Below, piece after piece: positions 7,889-15,595 of a stretch of 18,087 nt of DNA; position 1 is the first letter of the stretch, and every line of letters starts with the position of its first letter. Origin of the DNA: Fen-999 sp035654135. GTDB lineage: Bacteria; Pseudomonadota; Gammaproteobacteria; Burkholderiales; Rhodocyclaceae. The stretch is from positions 1 to 18,087 of the forward strand of contig DASRXN010000100.1 of NCBI GenBank assembly GCA_035654135.1. Direction: 5' to 3'. The notes below the pieces were generated by a model that saw nothing but the letters and a program-made list of their open reading frames with translations, was not told the DNA's origin and made no database searches. Both the position numbers and the translations under genes were made by a program.

Positions 7889-9054
7889 TGCGTCACTGGT
7901 TGTTACCGGAAGCCATCGAAGATCTGCTGCCGGATGAGGCCCGGCACGTCGAGGCCTTGCGTCGACGCCTGCTCGACGAGTTCGACCGCCATGGCTATCA
8001 ACTGGTGGCGCCGCCGCTGCTCGAGTACGTCGAATCCTTGCTGACCGGCAGCGGCCGCGATCTCGATCCGCGCACCTTCAAGCTGGTCGATCAACTCTCC
8101 GGCCGTACCATGGGCGTGCGCGCCGACATCACGCCGCAAGTGGCGCGCATCGACGCGCACCTGCTCAACCGCCGAGGCGTGGCAAGACTGTGCTACTGCG
8201 GTAGCGTGCTGCACACGCTGCCGGCGGGCCTCATGGCGTCCCGCGAGCCCCTGCAGATCGGCGCCGAGTTGTACGGCCACGCCGGTCCGGAAGCCGACAG
8301 CGAAGTCGTGCGCCTGCTGGCGCGGGCGCTGGAACTGGCCGCCATCGCCGCCACGCGAATCGATCTCGGCCATGTCGGGATTTTTCGCGCCCTGACCGCG
8401 CAGGCGGGCCTGGCTGGAGATGTCGAAGAGGAACTGTTCTCTGCCCTGCAGGCGAAGGACGTGCCCGGCTTGCGCGCACTGGTGGCCACGGTGCCCGAAC
8501 CGGTTCGTTCGGCCCTGCTGGCGTTGCCCGACTGCTATGGCGGCGCGGAAGTTCTCGACGAAGCCGCGCGCCGTCTGCCGGACACATCCGAGATTGCTGC
8601 CGCCCTGGCCACACTGCGCCGGCTGGCCAGCAACCTGGCCGATCTGCCCAAAGTGTCATTGGGTTTCGATCTGGCTGACCTGCGTGGCTACCACTATCAC
8701 AGCGGTGTCGTCTTCGCCGCCTATTGCGAAGGCGCGCCCGGCGCAGTGGCGCTCGGCGGTCGATACGACAAGGTCGGCGAGTCCTTCGGGCGCGGCCGGC
8801 CGGCGACAGGCTTCTCGATGGACCTGCGCGATCTGGCGCGCCTGTCGCCCAGACAGGCGGCCGCGGGGGGCATCCTGGCGCCGTGGCCGGAGGACAGGGA
8901 CTTGCACGAGGAAATCGAACGCTTGCGTGGCCGTGGGGAGACGGTCGTGCTGGCGCTGCCAGGCCATGACGGCGGTTGGCGGGAGGCGGGCTGCGATCGG
9001 CGCTTGAGCCGTCGCGGTGCCGGGTGGATTGTGGAACCTTTGAGGGAAGATTGA
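7888..9054 (+). CDS. hisZ: ATP phosphoribosyltransferase regulatory subunit HisZ
   Basis: HisZ is a catalytically inactive relative of histidyl-tRNA synthetase. It forms a hetero-octamer with the short form of HisG and carries histidine feedback control of the first step of histidine biosynthesis. The 388-residue protein has the synthetase-like catalytic fold: RTMGVRADITPQVARIDAH at about residues 72-90, DLRGYHYHSG near 268, and ALGGRYDKVGESFGRGRPATGFSMDL near 290. It lacks the tRNA anticodon-binding domain of HisS, which separates it from hisS at the left of the window. The ATG at 7888 overlaps the preceding stop; an adjacent GTG at 7885 is the alternative. Presence of hisZ predicts a short HisG elsewhere in the genome. 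Confidence 0.95.
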   Translation: MRHWLLPEAIEDLLPDEARHVEALRRRLLDEFDRHGYQLVAPPLLEYVESLLTGSGRDLDPRTFKLVDQLSGRTMGVRADITPQVARIDAHLLNRRGVARLCYCGSVLHTLPAGLMASREPLQIGAELYGHAGPEADSEVVRLLARALELAAIAATRIDLGHVGIFRALTAQAGLAGDVEEELFSALQAKDVPGLRALVATVPEPVRSALLALPDCYGGAEVLDEAARRLPDTSEIAAALATLRRLASNLADLPKVSLGFDLADLRGYHYHSGVVFAAYCEGAPGAVALGGRYDKVGESFGRGRPATGFSMDLRDLARLSPRQAAAGGILAPWPEDRDLHEEIERLRGRGETVVLALPGHDGGWREAGCDRRLSRRGAGWIVEPLRED

Positions 9055-9056
9055 AA

Positions 9057-10367
9057 ATGGCTAAGAACGTCGTGGTGATAGGCACCCAGTGGGGCGATGA
9101 GGGCAAGGGCAAGGTCGTCGACTGGCTGACCGACCATGCCCAGGGCGTGGTCCGCTACCAGGGGGGCCACAACGCCGGCCACACGCTGGTCATCGGCGGC
9201 CGGAAGACCGTGCTGCATCTGGTTCCCTCGGGCATCCTGCGCGAGGGTGTCACCTGCTATATCGGCAATGGCGTCGTGCTGTCACCCGATGCGCTAATGC
9301 ACGAGCTTGATGAATTGAAGGCCGCCGGTGTCGATGCCGATGCGCGGTTGAAGATCTCCGAAGCCTGCCCGCTGATCCTGCCCTATCACCAGGCGCTGGA
9401 CGTGGCGCGCGAGGCCGCCAAGGGATCGAAGAAGATCGGCACCACTGGCCGCGGTATCGGCCCGGCGTACGAAGACAAGGCATCGCGCCGCGGCCTGCGC
9501 GTGCAGGATCTGCTGCGGCCGAAGCGCTTCGCCGAGAAACTGGCCGAGGTGCTCGACTATCACAATTTCGTGCTCAAGAATTACCTGGGTGCCGAGGTTG
9601 TCGATTTCCAGAAGGTGCTCGATGGTGCCATGGCCCTGGCGCCGCGCCTGACGAAGATGATCGCCGACGTGCCGCGCTCGCTCTACGACGCCCATAAGGG
9701 TGGCGCCAACATCCTGTTCGAGGGCGCGCAGGGCACGCTGCTTGACATCGACCACGGCACCTATCCGTACGTGACCTCGTCGAACTGTGTTGCCGGCGGC
9801 GCCTCCACCGGTGCCGGTGTCGGCCCGAGCATGCTGCACTACGTGCTGGGCATCACCAAGGCCTACACGACCCGCGTCGGCAGCGGCCCGTTCCCGACCG
9901 AACTCTACGACGCCGTCGACAAGCAGGACCCGGTCGGCAAGCATATGGCCACCAAGGGGCACGAGTTCGGCGCCACCACGGGTCGCGCCCGCCGTTGCGG
10001 CTGGTTCGACGCCGCCGCGCTGAAACGATCGATCCAGATCAACGGCATTTCCGGTTTGTGCGTGACCAAGCTGGATGTGCTCGACGGCCTGGAGGAAATG
10101 AAAATCTGCACCGGCTACAAGCTCGACGGCGGCTTCACCGACATCCTGCCGGTCGGCGCCGACGATCTGGAGCGCTGCGAGCCGGTGTACGAATCGATGC
10201 CCGGCTGGTCCGACAGCACCGTGGGCGTCAAGGCCTTCGACGGCCTGCCAGTTGCGGCGCGCGCCTACATCAAGCGCATGGAGGAGCTTTGCGGCGTGCC
10301 GGTGGACATGATTTCGACCGGCCCGGATCGCGAAGAGACCATCGTCCTGCGTCACCCGTTCAAGTGA
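9057..10367 (+). CDS. purA: Adenylosuccinate synthase PurA
   Basis: PurA joins IMP and aspartate using GTP to form adenylosuccinate, the first committed step from IMP to AMP. The N-terminus contains the phosphate loop GTQWGDEGKGK with the catalytic Asp14, and GGHNAGHTL with the catalytic His42. TTGRGIGPAYEDK is the IMP-binding loop and STGPDREETI lies near the C-terminus in the GTP-binding part. The length of 436 residues is normal. The frame is open into hisZ back to 8976, but the ATG at 9057 gives the family N-terminus and is preceded by GAGGGAAGA. It starts 2 bases after the hisZ stop. purA next to hisZ is a known betaproteobacterial arrangement. Confidence 0.97.
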   Translation: MAKNVVVIGTQWGDEGKGKVVDWLTDHAQGVVRYQGGHNAGHTLVIGGRKTVLHLVPSGILREGVTCYIGNGVVLSPDALMHELDELKAAGVDADARLKISEACPLILPYHQALDVAREAAKGSKKIGTTGRGIGPAYEDKASRRGLRVQDLLRPKRFAEKLAEVLDYHNFVLKNYLGAEVVDFQKVLDGAMALAPRLTKMIADVPRSLYDAHKGGANILFEGAQGTLLDIDHGTYPYVTSSNCVAGGASTGAGVGPSMLHYVLGITKAYTTRVGSGPFPTELYDAVDKQDPVGKHMATKGHEFGATTGRARRCGWFDAAALKRSIQINGISGLCVTKLDVLDGLEEMKICTGYKLDGGFTDILPVGADDLERCEPVYESMPGWSDSTVGVKAFDGLPVAARAYIKRMEELCGVPVDMISTGPDREETIVLRHPFK

Positions 10368-10373
10368 GATTCG

Positions 10374-10394
10374 GTCGTGGCGTATTGCCACGAC
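10374..10394. terminator. Hairpin between convergent purA and enoyl-CoA hydratase genes
   Basis: GTCGTGGC at 10374-10381 pairs perfectly with GCCACGAC at 10387-10394 around the loop GTATT, an 8-bp stem. It sits 7 bases after the purA stop and 13 bases before the stop of the facing gene, where a shared terminator would be expected. There is no good run of T on either side, only CTGACTTTCC to the right, so it is a weak candidate for intrinsic termination. The right arm is also part of the dispersed repeat at 10379-10402. Confidence 0.45.
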
Positions 10395-10402
10395 TGACTT
10401 TC
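10379..10402 (+). repeat. REP-like dispersed repeat, copy A
   Basis: The 24-base element reads GGCGT, four variable bases, then CCACGACTGACTTTC. The last 15 bases are identical to copy C (17244, opposite strand), and 20 of 24 positions match each of copies B and C. It lies in the purA/enoyl-CoA hydratase gap and overlaps the hairpin there. Alignment was done by eye. Confidence 0.65.
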
Positions 10403-10406
10403 CAGA

Positions 10407-11183
10407 TCAACGATTCCTGAAGGCCGGCTTTCGTTTTTCGACGAAAGCCGCCATGCCTTCCTTCTGATCTTCCAGCGCAAAGGCGGCGTGGAAGACGCGC
10501 CGCTCGAACAGCAGCCCTTCGGCCAGCGACGATTCGAAGGCGCGATTGACCGACTCCTTGATCATCATCACCACCGGCAGCGAGTGGCCGGCAATCGTTT
10601 CGGCGGCCGCCAGCGCCTCATCCACCAGCTTGTCGGCGGCGATCACGCGGGCGACCAGCCCGGCCCGTTCCGCTTCTTCGGCATCCATCATGCGCGCTGT
10701 CAGGCACAGATCCATGGCCTTGGCCTTGCCCACCGCGCGCGGCAGCCGCTGGGTGCCGCCGGCACCGGGCAGGATGCCGAGCTTGACTTCCGGCTGGCCG
10801 AACTTCGCCGTCTCGGCGGCGAAGATCATGTCGCAACTCATCGCCAGTTCGCAGCCGCCGCCGAGCGCGTAGCCCGCAACGGCGGCGATGATCGGCTTGC
10901 GACACGTCTTCACCCGCTCCCAGTTGCGACTGATGTAGTCGGGCTTGTAGACGTCCATGTAGCCCCAGTCCTTCATGGCGGCGATGTCGGCGCCGGCGGC
11001 GAAGGCCTTGGCCGAGCCGGTGATGACGATGCAGCCTATGTGTTCGTCGGCCTCGAAGGCCTCGAGCGCCGATCCGAGCTCATCGACCAGTTCATCGCAG
11101 AGAGCGTTGAGTTGCTGCGGGCGGTTGAGGGTGATGAGGCCGACGCGGCCGCGGGTCTCGGCCAGAATCCACTGGTAGGTCAT
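10407..11183 (-). CDS. Enoyl-CoA hydratase (crotonase family)
   Basis: Enoyl-CoA hydratase adds water across the double bond of 2-enoyl-CoA in fatty acid or aromatic-acid beta-oxidation. The 258-residue protein has the crotonase oxyanion-hole segment FAAGADIAAM at residues 61-70 and the second one GYALGGGCELA at 104-114. Both glutamates used by hydratases are present, Glu112 and Glu132 (in GQPEVKLG), so it is likely an active hydratase. The frame is open 40 codons further upstream, but the ATG at 11183 gives the normal N-terminus and has AAAGGG 7 bases before it. It is the last gene of the minus-strand run, 37 bases after the response regulator. The exact substrate and a PaaF or FadB-like role cannot be decided from the sequence. 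Confidence 0.93.
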   Translation of the reverse strand: MTYQWILAETRGRVGLITLNRPQQLNALCDELVDELGSALEAFEADEHIGCIVITGSAKAFAAGADIAAMKDWGYMDVYKPDYISRNWERVKTCRKPIIAAVAGYALGGGCELAMSCDMIFAAETAKFGQPEVKLGILPGAGGTQRLPRAVGKAKAMDLCLTARMMDAEEAERAGLVARVIAADKLVDEALAAAETIAGHSLPVVMMIKESVNRAFESSLAEGLLFERRVFHAAFALEDQKEGMAAFVEKRKPAFRNR

Positions 11184-11220
11184 GGCAATCCCTTTCTGAT
11201 GTTGCCGCGGGACAGATACG

Positions 11221-12339
11221 TCAGTCTTCCTCGCGATAGCGTTGGGCGATGGTCTTGAATTCGTCGAAATGAGCAACGAAGGCGTCGACAATGTCCGGGT
11301 CAAACTGGCGGTCGCGCTCTGCGGTGATGACAGTCCGGGCCTCGTCGAAGGACATCGGCGCCTTGTAGGTGCGCCGGCTGATCAGCGCGTCGAAAACGTC
11401 GGCCAGCGACATAAGCCGGGCGGCGATCGGTATGGCATCCCCCGCCAGTCGATCCGGGTAGCCGGCGCCGTCCCAGCGTTCGTGGTGGTGGCGGGCGATC
11501 TGCTTGGCCAAGGCCAGGAATTCGACCGGATGATCGGTTTCGCGCTCGGCCTGTTCGATGGCGTCGGAGCCGAGGGCGGCATGCGTCTTCATGATCTCCC
11601 ACTCCTCCGGCGTCAGCTTGCCGGGCTTGAGCAGGATGTGGTCGGGGATGCCAACCTTGCCTATGTCATGGAGCGGCGCCGACTTGGCCAACGTCTCGAT
11701 TGTGTGCCTGGTAAGAAAGCCGGTGAAGCGGGGGTGGTCCTTGAGCGCTTCGGCCAGTGCCACCACGTAGCCGCGGGTGCGGTGGATGTGATTGCCGGTC
11801 TCCGGGTCCCGCGTTTCCGCCAGGTGGGCGAGGGCGAGGATGCTGACGTCCTGGATATGCTGGTTCTCGCTCATTCGCCGGGCAACTTCGGCCTCGAGAA
11901 AACTGTTCTGGTTCTTCAGCCAGTCGTGGGCCTGCTTGAGTTCCAGTTGCGTGCGCACGCGCGCCATGACGATCGATGGCCGCAGGGGCTTGGTGATGTA
12001 GTCGACCGCGCCAAGATCGAGGCCGCGTTCCTCGTCCTCGGTGGCATCCATGGCGGTGACGAAGATGACCGGAATGTCGCGATTGCGCGGTGACTGGCGC
12101 AGATAGTCGAGGACCGCGTAGCCGTCCATGTCCGGCATCATGACGTCGAGCAGGATCAGGTCGGGCCTGGGATCGGAATCGACCACCTGAAGCGCCCGCC
12201 GGCCGGAGTTGGCCGCCCGCACCCGATAGGTTGGCTGCAGCAGTTCGCCGAGCACGGTGATGTTCTCCGGCGTATCGTCAACAACGAGGATGGTCGGGCG
12301 CGAATCTTCCTTCGTTGCAAGCTGCATGCTGTCCACCAT
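11221..12339 (-). CDS. Two-component response regulator, REC + HD-GYP (c-di-GMP phosphodiesterase)
   Basis: The 372-residue protein joins a receiver domain (about residues 16-130) to an HD-GYP domain (about 165-365), the layout of RpfG-type regulators. The receiver has the acidic pair Asp21/Asp22, the phosphorylation site Asp65 in LILLDVMMPD, Thr95 and Lys117. The HD-GYP part has HDIGK at 224-228, His253, and HHHERWDGAGYP at 284-295, so the metal-binding and signature residues are present and hydrolysis of cyclic di-GMP is expected. A short linker helix lies between the domains. No sensor kinase is next to it. The start at 12339 is 2 bases after the DUF1015 stop; an alternative ATG at 12327 has a slightly better ribosome-binding site (GGTGG). 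Confidence 0.93.
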   Translation of the reverse strand: MVDSMQLATKEDSRPTILVVDDTPENITVLGELLQPTYRVRAANSGRRALQVVDSDPRPDLILLDVMMPDMDGYAVLDYLRQSPRNRDIPVIFVTAMDATEDEERGLDLGAVDYITKPLRPSIVMARVRTQLELKQAHDWLKNQNSFLEAEVARRMSENQHIQDVSILALAHLAETRDPETGNHIHRTRGYVVALAEALKDHPRFTGFLTRHTIETLAKSAPLHDIGKVGIPDHILLKPGKLTPEEWEIMKTHAALGSDAIEQAERETDHPVEFLALAKQIARHHHERWDGAGYPDRLAGDAIPIAARLMSLADVFDALISRRTYKAPMSFDEARTVITAERDRQFDPDIVDAFVAHFDEFKTIAQRYREED

Positions 12340-12341
12340 GG

Positions 12342-13568
12342 CTAGTCGAGCACGTGAGACACCAGTCCGTCGGCAAGTTTAGGCTCAAACCATGTGGACT
12401 TGGGCGGCATCACCTGGCCGGCATCGGCCACGGCCATCAGGTCGGCCATGCGCGTCGGATACATGGCGAAGGCGGCGGCCATCTCGCCACTATCGACGCG
12501 CTTCTCCAATTCTCCGAGACCCCGAATCCCGCCGACGAAGTCGATACGCTTGTCGCGACGCAGGTCGGTGATGCCGAGCACCGGGCCGAGCAGGTGCTCG
12601 GAAAGCAGGCTGACATCCAGGTTGGCCACGGGATCCTTCGAAAACAGTTTCGGGTCGATGTTCAGCCTGTACCAGCGGCCGGGCAGGTAGAGGCCGACTT
12701 CGCCGTGGCAGGAGGGCTTGACCGCGCCGCAGGCGGGAGACACCGCATAGCATTGGCCGACGCGGGTGAGGAATTCGTCTGCCGACAGGCCGTTGAGATT
12801 CTTCACCACCCGGTTGTAGTCCATGATCTTCATCTGGTGATGCGGAAAGATCACGGCCAGGAAGTAGTCGCTGGCCTGCTCCGCATCAGCCTGGTGTCGT
12901 GCGGCGGCGACCCGCGAGGCGGCCGCCGAACGGTGGTGGCCGTCGGCGATGTAGAGCGCCTTCATGCGCTCGAAGGAGGCAGTGATGTCGGCGATCAGAG
13001 TCTCGTCGTTCACGACCCAAATAGTATGGCGGATGCCATCGTCGGCGCTAACTTCGGCGGCCGGCGCGCCGGCGCAAGCCTGGCCCAGCAGGTGATCGGC
13101 CTGCGGCGCTTCCGGATAGGCCAGCAGCACCGGGCCGGTCTGGGCGTTGAGGGCGTCGATCTGCCGAACCCGGTCATCTTCCTTGTCGGGGCGCGTGAAC
13201 TCGTGCTTCTTGATCCGGCCGGCGTCGTAGGCCGCCACCGAGGCGGCCGCGACGAAACCGAGTTGCCGGTGCGTGCCCATCTTCAACTCATACACGTAAT
13301 AGCAAGGCGTCGCGTCGCGGTGCAGGATGCCGGCCGCGAGCATCTTCTGCAGGTTCTCCATCGCCTTGGCATACACCGCCGGCGCGTAGGGGTCGGTGCC
13401 CGGCGGCAGGTCGATTTCCGGCTTGGAGATGTGCAGGAAGCTCCAGGGCTTTCCAGCGGCACGGACACGGGCTTCGTCGGTGGACAGGACATCGTAGGGT
13501 GGCGCGGCGACGTCGCTGGCGTGATGGGCGGCCGGGCGCAGGCCGCGGAAGGGCTTGATGAGCGACAT
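12342..13568 (-). CDS. DUF1015 family protein
   Basis: The 408-residue protein belongs to the DUF1015 family, a widespread group of about 400 residues without an established biochemical function. Family features visible are the N-terminal IKPFRGLRP and VAAPPYDVLS blocks, NFL-like SFLHISKPEIDLP near residue 43, the RPDKEDDR segment near 125, and the conserved ADGHHR motif near 218, which suggests a metal- or phosphate-binding centre. Some relatives are annotated as putative serine kinase SbnI-like, but nothing here proves that activity. It starts 7 bases after the aroG stop and ends 2 bases before the response regulator, so it is very likely co-transcribed with both. Confidence 0.9.
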   Translation of the reverse strand: MSLIKPFRGLRPAAHHASDVAAPPYDVLSTDEARVRAAGKPWSFLHISKPEIDLPPGTDPYAPAVYAKAMENLQKMLAAGILHRDATPCYYVYELKMGTHRQLGFVAAASVAAYDAGRIKKHEFTRPDKEDDRVRQIDALNAQTGPVLLAYPEAPQADHLLGQACAGAPAAEVSADDGIRHTIWVVNDETLIADITASFERMKALYIADGHHRSAAASRVAAARHQADAEQASDYFLAVIFPHHQMKIMDYNRVVKNLNGLSADEFLTRVGQCYAVSPACGAVKPSCHGEVGLYLPGRWYRLNIDPKLFSKDPVANLDVSLLSEHLLGPVLGITDLRRDKRIDFVGGIRGLGELEKRVDSGEMAAAFAMYPTRMADLMAVADAGQVMPPKSTWFEPKLADGLVSHVLD

Positions 13569-13575
13569 GATGTTC

Positions 13576-14646
13576 CTACCGGGTGGTGCGGCTGGCCAGC
13601 GGGCCCTTCAGGGCAGCACGGGCCTCGCGGATCATTTGTTCGGTGGTCGGCCAGTCGACGCAGGCATCGGTGACCGAGCAGCCGTACTTGAGTTTGCCGA
13701 GGTCGTCCGGGATCGGCTGGTTGCCGGCTTCAATGAAGCTCTCAATCATCAGGCCGACGATGGAGCGGTTGCCGACGCGAATCTGGTTCACGCAATCCAG
13801 CATCACCAGCGGCTGCAACTCAGGCTTCTTGTAGCTGTTGGCGTGCGAGCAATCGACGACGACGTTCTCGGCCAGCTTCGCCTTGGCCAGCGACTTCTCC
13901 GCCATGGCGACGCTGACGGTGTCGTAGTTCGGCCGCTCGCCGCCGCCGCGCAGCACCAGGTGGCCGTAGCCATTGCCGCGCGTGCGCACCACCGAGGAGC
14001 GACCCTGCATGTTGATGCCGAGAAAGCTGTGTGGCCGCGAGGCGGAAAGGATGGCGTTGATGGCGGTGTCCACCGAGCCGTCGGTGCCGTTCTTGAATCC
14101 GACCGGCGTCGACAGGCCCGAGGCCATCTCGCGGTGCGTCTGCGACTCGGCGGTGCGGGCGCCGATGGCGGTCCAGGCGACGAGGTCGCCGAGGTACTGC
14201 GGCGAGATCGGGTCGAGCGCCTCGGTGCCGGCGGGCAGGCCGATCTCGTTGACGGCGAGCAAAAACTCGCGCGCCTTCTGCATGCCTTCCTCGATGTGGA
14301 ACGTATCGTCGAGGCGCGGATCGTTGATGTAACCCTTCCAGCCGGTCGACGTGCGCGGCTTCTCGAAATAGACGCGCATCACCAGGTAGAGCGTATCCGC
14401 GACCTCGTCGGCCAGCGCCTTCAGGCGCCGGGCATAGTCGAGGCCGGCGACCGGATCGTGGATCGAGCAGGGGCCGACGACGATGAACAGGCGCGGGTCC
14501 TTGCGGTCGAGAATCGCCTCGATGGTGCGGCGTCCCGCGACGACTGACTTTTCGGCTGCGTCGGTGATGGGCACGCGGCGGTGGATTTCCTCCGGCGTCG
14601 GCATCGCCTCGAAGGCTTCGATATTCAGGTTTTCGGTCTGTTGCAT
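13576..14646 (-). CDS. aroG: 3-deoxy-7-phosphoheptulonate synthase (DAHP synthase, AroG type)
   Basis: DAHP synthase condenses phosphoenolpyruvate with erythrose 4-phosphate, the first step of the shikimate pathway to aromatic amino acids. The 356-residue protein is a class I-alpha enzyme of the E. coli AroG/AroF/AroH kind: VVGPCSIHDP near residue 57 with metal ligand Cys60, MRVYFEKPRTSTGWKG near 101, ESQTHREMASGL, GFKNGTDGS, and DCSHANS near 255. The start at 14646 gives the usual N-terminal length; the frame continues to a TTG at 14682, and neither start has a strong ribosome-binding site. Which amino acid inhibits it cannot be told with confidence. It is the first gene of the minus-strand run. 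Confidence 0.95.
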   Translation of the reverse strand: MQQTENLNIEAFEAMPTPEEIHRRVPITDAAEKSVVAGRRTIEAILDRKDPRLFIVVGPCSIHDPVAGLDYARRLKALADEVADTLYLVMRVYFEKPRTSTGWKGYINDPRLDDTFHIEEGMQKAREFLLAVNEIGLPAGTEALDPISPQYLGDLVAWTAIGARTAESQTHREMASGLSTPVGFKNGTDGSVDTAINAILSASRPHSFLGINMQGRSSVVRTRGNGYGHLVLRGGGERPNYDTVSVAMAEKSLAKAKLAENVVVDCSHANSYKKPELQPLVMLDCVNQIRVGNRSIVGLMIESFIEAGNQPIPDDLGKLKYGCSVTDACVDWPTTEQMIREARAALKGPLASRTTR

Positions 14647-14682
14647 GTGATGGGTGGAAATGCGTTGCGATTCAAAACGCAA

Positions 14683-14688
14683 TTGTAT
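14683..14688 (-). promoter_or_regulatory. Possible -10 element of the aroG operon promoter
   Basis: On the minus strand TACAAT lies 37 bases before the aroG ATG, at a distance suited to a short leader. It differs from the consensus TATAAT by one base and is the only AT-rich patch in a GC-rich stretch. The best -35 candidate, TTGAAG, is about 20 bases upstream, which is too far for a strong sigma-70 promoter. No operator could be identified. Confidence 0.25.
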
Positions 14689-14746
14689 CCCGCCCCGCCC
14701 ATCGGGCCTTCAATCGGGCGAAGGCGGCTTTCTTGGGCCTACAGGA

Positions 14747-14770
14747 GACGTATCACCACGGCTGACTTTC
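14747..14770 (+). repeat. REP-like dispersed repeat, copy B
   Basis: This copy reads GACGT, four variable bases, then CCACGGCTGACTTTC. It matches copy A at 20 of 24 positions and copy D at 19 of 24. It lies upstream of the aroG promoter region, in the roughly 250-base gap between aroG and the small lysine-rich gene. Apart from this repeat and the possible aroG promoter I see nothing firm in that gap. Confidence 0.65.
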
Positions 14771-14897
14771 GTCGGGAAGGCGGGAACGAGGCTGAAGAGA
14801 AGCTCTTTTCATGCGGGCACTGCGCCCCCCATTTCGATAACGCCTGAGGCACATGCGCCCCAGCGCTATCGTTCACGCATCATGTGACAACGCGAAC

Positions 14898-15029
14898 TCA
14901 GGAAGCTTTCGTCTTCAGGGGCACGACATCCTTGGCATGCTTCTTCGCCTGCTTGGCCGCCTTCTTTTCCTTTGGCGTCAGCAAGGCCTGCTTTTTCGCT
15001 TCCTTGTTGGATTGCTGAATCTTTGACAT
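14898..15029 (-). CDS. Small lysine-rich protein, 43 residues
   Basis: The product starts MSKIQQSNKEAKKQ and is 43 residues with about 14 lysines, no cysteine and no membrane segment. The segment LTPKEKKAAKQAKKHA is predicted to be a very basic helix. It has an unusually good ribosome-binding site, AGGAGGGA, about 4 bases before the ATG, which strongly supports translation. I recognise similar short lysine-rich hypothetical proteins from Betaproteobacteria, but know no function; nucleic-acid or ribosome binding is a guess from the charge. It lies 44 bases downstream of the channel-like gene on the same strand and may share its transcript. Confidence 0.8.
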   Translation of the reverse strand: MSKIQQSNKEAKKQALLTPKEKKAAKQAKKHAKDVVPLKTKAS

Positions 15030-15073
15030 GGTCCCTCCTGCTGATGTTGAAGCAATGATGGCGCTGGCTGCGC

Positions 15074-15418
15074 TCAGACCTTCTCGTTCCAATGGAAGCG
15101 ATGCAGGAACCGGTGCAGCATGGGCGTGAACAACACCGCCGCAGTGACGACGAACACCATGCCGGCATAGAGCGCATACATGCCGGCAAACAGCTTGCCC
15201 GCGGCCGTCCGTGGCGGATCCACCGGCCCCATGCCGCCGAGGAGCATGGCGGAATTCAGGAAGGCATCGACCCAGGACAGATGCTCGAAAGCCATGTATC
15301 CGAACATCCCGATCGCCAGCGACAGGGTTAGCAGGCCGATGGCGATCGCCAGATGCCGAACCATTCGTTGACGGAAGGCCTCTCGGGGCAGCGGTGCCTG
15401 GTGTCTTGACTCGTACAT
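15074..15418 (-). CDS. Two-helix channel-like membrane protein with GGMGPV in the filter position
   Basis: The 114-residue protein has membrane helices at about residues 21-44 and 73-98 with a re-entrant-like segment between them (LSWVDAFLNSAMLLGGMGPVDPP, about 47-69), followed by AGKLFAGMYALYAG. This order resembles the pore module of two-helix potassium channels (Ion_trans_2), where the middle segment would end in TVGYGD. Here the filter position reads GGMGPVD, so ordinary potassium selectivity is not expected. The C-terminus is rich in His and Arg (HRFLHRFH). Similar short proteins with GGMGPV are familiar as hypothetical proteins in Betaproteobacteria. The function is unknown. The start is supported by CAGGTAAG upstream. 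The next gene to the right is divergent. Confidence 0.82.
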   Translation of the reverse strand: MYESRHQAPLPREAFRQRMVRHLAIAIGLLTLSLAIGMFGYMAFEHLSWVDAFLNSAMLLGGMGPVDPPRTAAGKLFAGMYALYAGMVFVVTAAVLFTPMLHRFLHRFHWNEKV

Positions 15419-15595
15419 GGTTCTTACCTGAAGTGGCTCGCGCAGCCATGCTGAACGTAATGTCCATTATTGCAGAATTGGCATCCAGCCTGCATTTTCC
15501 GGTCGGTCGGACGGTGCTTGCTAAATTTCTTGGTTTTGCGGCCGTGAACTATGGTTCGCTGCCATGGTATTGGTGACAACGAGGAGGGGGATTGA

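Noticed and set aside
12315..13673. A 452-codon plus-strand open frame opposite the DUF1015 gene
   Set aside because: It mirrors the DUF1015 gene codon by codon and has no start signal or motif.
14785..14803. Weak hairpin AAGAG/CTCTT followed by TTTT upstream of aroG
   Set aside because: Five AT-rich pairs with a 3-base loop are too weak for a terminator, and no plus-strand gene ends there.
14836..14870. Inverted repeat GATAACGC / GCGCTATC after the lysine-rich gene
   Set aside because: One mismatch in the stem, a 19-base loop and no T run; not convincing as a terminator or operator.
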